A program made the translations under genes and the position numbers. Positions 58,924 through 64,000 of a stretch of 64,000 nt of DNA are shown here, one piece after another (position 1 is the first letter of the stretch; the number at the start of each line of letters is the position of its first letter). Source of the DNA: Pontiella desulfatans. Lineage in GTDB: Bacteria; Verrucomicrobiota; Kiritimatiellia; Kiritimatiellales; Pontiellaceae. The stretch spans positions 1,612,001 through 1,676,000 of the forward strand of contig NZ_CAAHFG010000001.1 in assembly GCF_900890425.1 (NCBI RefSeq), in the 5' to 3' direction. The notes beneath the pieces are model-generated. The model made no database searches. It saw only the letters and a program-made list of their open reading frames with translations, and was not told the origin of the DNA.

Positions 58924-61463
58924 TCGTCCTCCTCCCCGTTCCAGCATTCGGAACCGATGGACGATGCCAGTTTACTGGTGGAGTACACGTGCGCCAGATA
59001 GCGGTGGGTGACCATGTCGCTGAGTTCATACACGTGCCCGATGATCTCGGAGAGCAGGCTGCTCAGCGCCTCCCGGCAGCCTTTCGCATCGGTTTGAACC
59101 AGCAGGTTGAGATCGCATTGTTCAATCCGTTGAACCAGTTCGGTTGCAAGGGTCTGTTCCGGCAGCACGCCGCGGTCGGGCAGCTGAGAGAGGGCATGCA
59201 CGTGCTGACTGATCATCTCCAGCTGATAGGCCAGACTGCGTGGGTTCGTATCATCGCAGAGCAGCAGGTCGAGTAGCGGCAGCGGGGTTACATGGCTTTG
59301 GTAGCGCGAACGGTAGGTCATGGAGCTGTTGGCCACTTCGAGAATGGCATCCAGCACCGGCTTTTCAAAGGCGGCCGGCTTTTGCAGCAGTTCCCGCAGC
59401 AGCTGTGCGCTCATGGTGGCGCGTTCCATGCGGAAGCCCATGTCCATAAAACGCCAGCCATAGCCATGCGTCATACTCTCGGAGCTCAGTCCGGAAAAGG
59501 CGGCCAGCGGCATCAGCAGTCGGTCCAGCATGTCGAGCGCATCGGGCAGGTCACCACCGGCGGGGGTGGAATGGAGTTCGCCGTTCATGCGGTCGAGGAT
59601 GCGCCAGGTGTCGATGCTGATCCGCTCGCGCACCGTCGAGCCGATGTTGGCAGCGCTGGTGAGTGCATGGTGCAGGTTGCCGGGCAGTGCACGGTCGAAG
59701 ATCATGGTGTTGATATACGCCTGGGCCGGCCCCGGGTCCTGCAGGGGATTGGTCGGGATGCGGACTGCAGGTTCCTGTTCGGTAATCACGGCCAGCGTCC
59801 GCAGCAGTTCGGCCAGTTCCGGCGAACCATCGGGCTGGGTTTCCTCGGCGAGGCGCCGCAGGATGGTGCGCAGCAGGCGGGCATGCATATCCGCCCGCTG
59901 GACATAGCGGCCGAGCCAGAACAGGTTGTCGGCCACCCGGCTCGACAGGTTGGCATCGCTGCGCGACGGCAGGATATCATCGTCGTCCGCCGCAAGCAGC
60001 GTGACGTGTTCGACCCTCCCGCGGGCCTGCACCCAGGCATCCTTCGAACCGCCGCCGCTCTCCATGCTGACGATGGTGGAGTCGGCCTTCGGTGCCGTAC
60101 GAACGAGTCCGCCGGGCATAACCATCCACCCCTCCGCCGTGGCCACGATAAAAGCCCGGAGCATGGTGTGGCGCGAGGTCAGTCGCTTATCCAGCCAGCA
60201 GGGCGAGGAGGAAAGCTGGATGTTTTCCTGCGCGATAAACTGCCGGGGTTCCGCCTTGATCCGGTCGGCGAGTTTCGTGCGTTCCGCCGGGGAGAGGTTC
60301 TGGACAAAGACCGGCTTTCCGAGGCTTCCGGAAAAGGCGTGTTTGATGACCCATCGATCAAGTTGGTCGAGTACCTGTTTGCACTCCTTGGGCTGGCCGC
60401 ACCAGAGGGTTGGCAGGGTCGGCAACCGGGGTTCTTCCCCGATCAGTTTTCGGCAAAGTCCGGGCACGAATGGCAGCAGGGCCGGGGTTCCTGCCAGTCC
60501 GCTGCCGAGGGCATTGGCAATGGCCACTTCGCCGTCGATGGCCGCCTGCAGGAGGCCAGGTGTGCCGTACGGCGAATCCGGGGCGAGTTCCAGTGGATCG
60601 CACAGCGCATCGGCCTGCCGGCGAAGGATGACGTCGACCTTGCGCAAACCGGACAGCGTTTTGAGAAAAACCTCGCTGCCGCGCACCGTCAGGTCGTTCC
60701 CGACCACCAGCGGATACCCCAGATAGCGGGCGATGTAGGCATGCTCGAAATAACTTGAACTGTGCGGCCCGGACGTCAGCACCACAATGTGCGGGTTGGA
60801 GGTCCGGCCGGCGGCCAGCCCTTCGAGCGTATTGCGCAGGGCGGCAAAAAAAGGGGCCAGCCGTTCCACGCCGCAAACCCGGTACATGGTTGGAAAGGTG
60901 CGCGACATCACCAGACGGTTTTCAAGCGAATAGCCCGCGCCGGGCGGTGCCTGGGCCAGATCTTTCACCACGCTCCACGTTCCCGAAGGGGTCCGGGCCA
61001 GATCGACGGCGTGCAGCGTGAGATACTGCCCGTTGCGCGGAGTAATCTGACTGCAGGGCCGCAGAAAATGCGGGTTGGCATAGAGCAGCTCGCTCGGCAG
61101 GACATTGGAATGCAGGAGTGTTTGTTTTGAATAAAGATCCGCCAGGGCGAGGTTGAGCACCTTCGTCCGCTGGATCAGTCCGGCCGAAAGTGCGTCCCAT
61201 TCATCGGGAGGAATCATCAAAGGCACGGGGTCGAGCATCCACGGATGGCTGCTGCCTTTTTCATCGTCGTAGACATTGTAGGTCACGCCGTTTTCGCGGA
61301 TCGTGCGCTGGGCGCGTTGCCAGCGGGCATCAATGTTTTGCGGCCCGTAGTTCTCCAGCTGCTGCAGCATGGTTTGCCAGTGGGGGCGGACCGCCCCCTT
61401 CCCATCCACCATTTCAGGGTACGCGTCCGGGAGTGGCCGGTAGAAATCGGTCATTACACTCAT
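58920..61463 (-). CDS. Circularly permuted ATP-grasp and alpha-E domain fusion protein
   Basis: An 847-residue protein. Residues about 20-480 are the circularly permuted ATP-grasp type 2 domain (former DUF404/DUF407): NVYDDEKGSSHPWMLDPVPL, VVLTSGPHSSSYFEHAYIAR, VIKHAFSGSLGKPVF and QENIQLSSSP are the nucleotide- and metal-binding regions. After a linker (ADDDDILPSRSDANL) residues 505-835 are the alpha-E domain (former DUF403): RVADNLFWLGRYVQRADMHA ... GYGWRFMDMGFRMERATMSA. In most genomes these are two adjacent genes; here they are fused. It is predicted to form peptide or amide bonds in concert with the neighbouring transglutaminases. Confidence 0.92.
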   Translation of the reverse strand: MSVMTDFYRPLPDAYPEMVDGKGAVRPHWQTMLQQLENYGPQNIDARWQRAQRTIRENGVTYNVYDDEKGSSHPWMLDPVPLMIPPDEWDALSAGLIQRTKVLNLALADLYSKQTLLHSNVLPSELLYANPHFLRPCSQITPRNGQYLTLHAVDLARTPSGTWSVVKDLAQAPPGAGYSLENRLVMSRTFPTMYRVCGVERLAPFFAALRNTLEGLAAGRTSNPHIVVLTSGPHSSSYFEHAYIARYLGYPLVVGNDLTVRGSEVFLKTLSGLRKVDVILRRQADALCDPLELAPDSPYGTPGLLQAAIDGEVAIANALGSGLAGTPALLPFVPGLCRKLIGEEPRLPTLPTLWCGQPKECKQVLDQLDRWVIKHAFSGSLGKPVFVQNLSPAERTKLADRIKAEPRQFIAQENIQLSSSPCWLDKRLTSRHTMLRAFIVATAEGWMVMPGGLVRTAPKADSTIVSMESGGGSKDAWVQARGRVEHVTLLAADDDDILPSRSDANLSSRVADNLFWLGRYVQRADMHARLLRTILRRLAEETQPDGSPELAELLRTLAVITEQEPAVRIPTNPLQDPGPAQAYINTMIFDRALPGNLHHALTSAANIGSTVRERISIDTWRILDRMNGELHSTPAGGDLPDALDMLDRLLMPLAAFSGLSSESMTHGYGWRFMDMGFRMERATMSAQLLRELLQKPAAFEKPVLDAILEVANSSMTYRSRYQSHVTPLPLLDLLLCDDTNPRSLAYQLEMISQHVHALSQLPDRGVLPEQTLATELVQRIEQCDLNLLVQTDAKGCREALSSLLSEIIGHVYELSDMVTHRYLAHVYSTSKLASSIGSECWNGEEDE

Positions 61464-61478
61464 GGTTGAGCAGTCTCT

Positions 61479-64000
61479 TTAAAGGCGGCGCAGGTCGAGC
61501 GTGACCGGCATTTCCGGGTTGCGGGGAATGCGGCGCATCTGGAACGGCCCGGGCGTATGGCCCAGCGTCCGGAAACGCTCGGCGCGCCGGGTTTCTGCTT
61601 CGAGTGCATTGATCGGGAAAATTTCATGGCTTCTTCCGCCGGGGTGGCTGACATGATAGGTACAACCTCCAACAGCGCGCGCATTTTGCCGATCCACCAA
61701 ATCAAATACAAGCGGAGCGTGCACCGGAATCGTGGGGTGCAGGCAGCTCGGTGGCTGCCAGGCGCGGTAGCGCACGCCCGCCACATAAACGCCCGGCTCA
61801 TCGGTGGCCGTCAAAGGAACCTCGATGCCGTTCACGGCAAGGGCATGTTTCTGCTCGTTGAGTCCAATCACCTTAACCTGCAGGCGTTCGAGCGACGAGT
61901 CGACATAGCGGGCGGTGCCTCCGCCGCCGGCCTCTTCGCCGAGCACCAGCCAGGGTTCGATCGCCTGGCGCAGTTCGATCGTTACGCCGTCGATCATGAC
62001 GGTTCCAATGACGGGGAAACGGAACTCGAAATGGGTGGCGAACCATTCCTGCCGGAACGGGAAGTTGGCCTCGTTGAGGCGCTCGATCACCGCTGAAAAA
62101 TCGTGATGGACATAGTGCGGCAGCATGAAGCGGTCGTGCAGGTGCGTGAGCCAGCGCGTGAGCGGTTCGTCGTACGGGCGTTCCCAGAAATCGGCAATCA
62201 GGGCGCGCAGCAGCAACTGTTGGGTGAGGCTCATGCGGGCATGCGGCGGCATTTCGAACCCGCGGAATTCCACCAGGCCGAGGCGTCCGGTGGCGCTGTC
62301 GGGCGAATACATTTTATCGATGCAGAACTCGGCGCGGTGCGTGTTGCCGGTGAGGTCGGTCAGCAGATGCCGGAAAACGCGGTCGACCAGCCACGGCGGG
62401 ATGGACGGATCCTTCGAATTCGGAATCTGCCGGAACGCCAGTTCCATTTCGTAGGCGGCATCCGGGCGGCCTTCGTCGACGCGCGGGGCTTGCGAGGTCG
62501 GGCCGATGAACAGCCCGCTGAACAGGTAGCTGAGCGACGGATGGTTCATCCAATAGCCGATCAGCGACTTGAGGAGATCGGGGCGCCGCAGGAACGGCGA
62601 GTCGGCGGGGGTTGCGCCGCCGACCACCACATGGTTGCCGCCGCCGGTGCCGGTGTGGCGGCCATCGAGCTGGAACTTGTCGGTCCGCAACAGCCATTCG
62701 CGCGCCTCTTCATAGAGGATCGAGGTGTTGTGGATCATTTCCCGCCAGGAGTAGGCCGGCTGGATGTTGACTTCGATCACCCCCGGATCGGGCGTGACCT
62801 TCATGTATTCAATGCGTGGATCGTGCGGCGGTTCATAGCCTTCGATGAGCACCGGCGTGCCGGTGACCTCGGCGGCGTGTTCGACGGCGGCGACGAGGTC
62901 GAGGTAGTCCTCGATCTTGCTGCAGGGCGGGAAGAAGACATAGAGCCGCCCCTCGCGGCATTCGACGCACATGGCCGTGCGGACCACCCAGGGGGCGGAC
63001 TCGCCGAATTGCGGAAGCTGGTCGGACGTTTGTTCATTGCTTTCGAAGATGCCGGCATCGCGCGGTGCATCGCCGCGGTTTTGCGGCACCACGAGGGCGC
63101 GGCGGCTGGGCAGCGGCGGGTGGTAGGCCGATGGGTCGGCGGTGCCCATCACCGGGCGGTCTTCCTTTTTCGCCCAGGGCAGGCTTTCGAGCGGAAGGCG
63201 CAGGCCGAGCGGGGAGTCGCCTGGAATCAGATACAGTTGCTTGCCGCGCAGCATCCAGAGGCCGCTTTGCCAGCCGCTGCCGGTGCGTTCGAGCGGCAAA
63301 ACATAGCCAACCGGCGTATTCAGCCCGCGTTTGAACACCTTGAGCAGCTGTTCGCGTTCCTGCGGGTCGTCGAGCTTGCTGTCGAGCGGGTCGACGTTGA
63401 TCGGCAGTTCGCGTTCGCGCAGGGAAAACTTAACCGGGTCTTCGAAGGCGGGGTTGATGTAGTCGCGGTCGACGCCGAGCTGGCGGGTCAGCTCTTCCGT
63501 CAGGGCCAGCGCGTCTTTATAGGTATACCCATACTTTTCGTTTTCACTGCCGAGGAGCTTTTCGTTGGCCCAGACCGGCTGGCCGTCCTTGCGCCAGTAG
63601 AGGCCGAGCGCCCAGCGCGGCAGCGGCTCGCCGGGATACCACTTGCCCTGCCCGAAGTGGAGCAGGCCCTGCGGGCCAAAGCGGGCGCGCAGGCGGCGGA
63701 TCAGTTTTTCCGAAAGCGGCTTCTTGGTGGGGCCGACGGCCCCGGTGTTCCACTCTTCGCCTTCGAGGTCGGTGCCGGAAATAAAGGTGGGCTCGCCCCC
63801 CATGCTGAGGCGGACGTCGCCGGCTTTCAGCCGCTCGTCGACGAGGTCGCCGAGTTTGACGACGGCATTCCATTGGCCGTCGGTGTAGGGCTTGGTGACG
63901 CGCGGGTCTTCGTGGATGCGGGTGACCGACATTTCGACATTGAATTCGGTTTCGCATTGGCTGATTCCGCCCTCGAGCGGGGAGGCGCCCTTGGCATCGG
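61479..64000 (-). CDS. DUF2126 protein of the ATP-grasp cluster (N-terminus beyond window)
   Basis: The frame is open to the right edge and reads GGISQCETEFNVEMSVTRIH before EDPRVTKPYTDGQW, an internal sequence, so the ATG at 63932 is not the start. The visible 840 codons are the large DUF2126 region: LSMGGEPTFISGTDLEGEEW, LLHFGQGKWYPGEPLPRWAL, VIEGYEPP-type segment (LIEGYEPPHDPRIEYMKVTP), DGRHTGTGGGNHVVVGG, LVEFRGFEMPPHARMSLTQQ, and a C-terminal RRIPRNPEMPVTLDLRR. In relatives a transglutaminase domain precedes it. It shares the operon with the ATP-grasp/alpha-E fusion (16 bases apart). Confidence 0.9.
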   Translation of the reverse strand, partial: DAKGASPLEGGISQCETEFNVEMSVTRIHEDPRVTKPYTDGQWNAVVKLGDLVDERLKAGDVRLSMGGEPTFISGTDLEGEEWNTGAVGPTKKPLSEKLIRRLRARFGPQGLLHFGQGKWYPGEPLPRWALGLYWRKDGQPVWANEKLLGSENEKYGYTYKDALALTEELTRQLGVDRDYINPAFEDPVKFSLRERELPINVDPLDSKLDDPQEREQLLKVFKRGLNTPVGYVLPLERTGSGWQSGLWMLRGKQLYLIPGDSPLGLRLPLESLPWAKKEDRPVMGTADPSAYHPPLPSRRALVVPQNRGDAPRDAGIFESNEQTSDQLPQFGESAPWVVRTAMCVECREGRLYVFFPPCSKIEDYLDLVAAVEHAAEVTGTPVLIEGYEPPHDPRIEYMKVTPDPGVIEVNIQPAYSWREMIHNTSILYEEAREWLLRTDKFQLDGRHTGTGGGNHVVVGGATPADSPFLRRPDLLKSLIGYWMNHPSLSYLFSGLFIGPTSQAPRVDEGRPDAAYEMELAFRQIPNSKDPSIPPWLVDRVFRHLLTDLTGNTHRAEFCIDKMYSPDSATGRLGLVEFRGFEMPPHARMSLTQQLLLRALIADFWERPYDEPLTRWLTHLHDRFMLPHYVHHDFSAVIERLNEANFPFRQEWFATHFEFRFPVIGTVMIDGVTIELRQAIEPWLVLGEEAGGGGTARYVDSSLERLQVKVIGLNEQKHALAVNGIEVPLTATDEPGVYVAGVRYRAWQPPSCLHPTIPVHAPLVFDLVDRQNARAVGGCTYHVSHPGGRSHEIFPINALEAETRRAERFRTLGHTPGPFQMRRIPRNPEMPVTLDLRRL

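Noticed and set aside
59292-60758. A 488-codon open frame on the plus strand
   Set aside because: It is antisense to the ATP-grasp/alpha-E fusion, whose motifs are all intact. The frame has no recognisable domain.

Overview
The window reads as a marine PVC-group bacterium, most likely Kiritimatiellota (Pontiella-like). The reasons are the density of secreted S1 sulfatases and rhamnosidases, DUF3395-like modules in glycosidases, a typical C-terminal repeat protein at the left edge, and many short quasi-palindromic intergenic repeats. The phylum is an inference; no rRNA is present.

Region 1 (1-31421, all + strand) is a polysaccharide-degradation cluster. After the tail of a large surface-type protein and a 72-residue LacI-type DNA-binding stub come five Cys-type S1 sulfatases, two GH78 and two GH106 alpha-L-rhamnosidases, a GH106-like enzyme carrying an F5/8C domain, a GH43, an alginate-lyase-superfamily enzyme and a GH2. 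Nearly all have signal peptides, and most gaps are 17-150 bp, suggesting one or two long transcripts. Together they fit stepwise desulfation and trimming of a sulfated, rhamnose-rich, uronic-acid-containing glycan (ulvan or rhamnan sulfate type). No transporter, SusC/SusD pair or sulfatase-maturation enzyme lies in the window. Four glycosidases of two unrelated families share a 76-80 residue module resembling the DNAJC11 C-terminal domain (DUF3395), placed at different positions in the host enzymes.

Region 2 (31422-35880) is decayed or acquired DNA: a broken GH2/GH78 chimera, a 59-residue coiled-coil ORF, a frameshifted SAP-motif gene with two small followers, a truncated ORF, an AT-rich multi-CxxC gene, and a tRNA-Gly(TCC) with its own promoter and terminator.

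Region 3 (36000-46150) is housekeeping: trmB, a DUF3859 protein, hypA, a CBS-domain protein, a HAD phosphatase, an hrpA helicase, a SpoU-type rRNA methyltransferase, a cysteine-cluster protein, a Dabb protein and aroK. It also holds a convergent 48-residue ORF and a promoter-leader shared by hrpA and the cysteine-cluster gene.

Region 4 (46324-55999, - strand) is a type I restriction-modification island in the order half-HsdS, GIY-YIG-like protein, hsdM, hsdS, small coupled ORF with DUF4917 debris, hsdR-like N-terminal stub, rhuM-Fic, four-helix-bundle (S23/IVP) gene, hsdR, SprT-like metalloprotease. It shows repeated rearrangement.

Region 5 (56855-64000) holds a parvulin and the end of a conserved cluster on the - strand: DUF2126 protein, circularly permuted ATP-grasp/alpha-E fusion, and two transglutaminase-like proteases. 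This is a predicted peptide-ligase/peptidase system. The last gene runs off the right edge.
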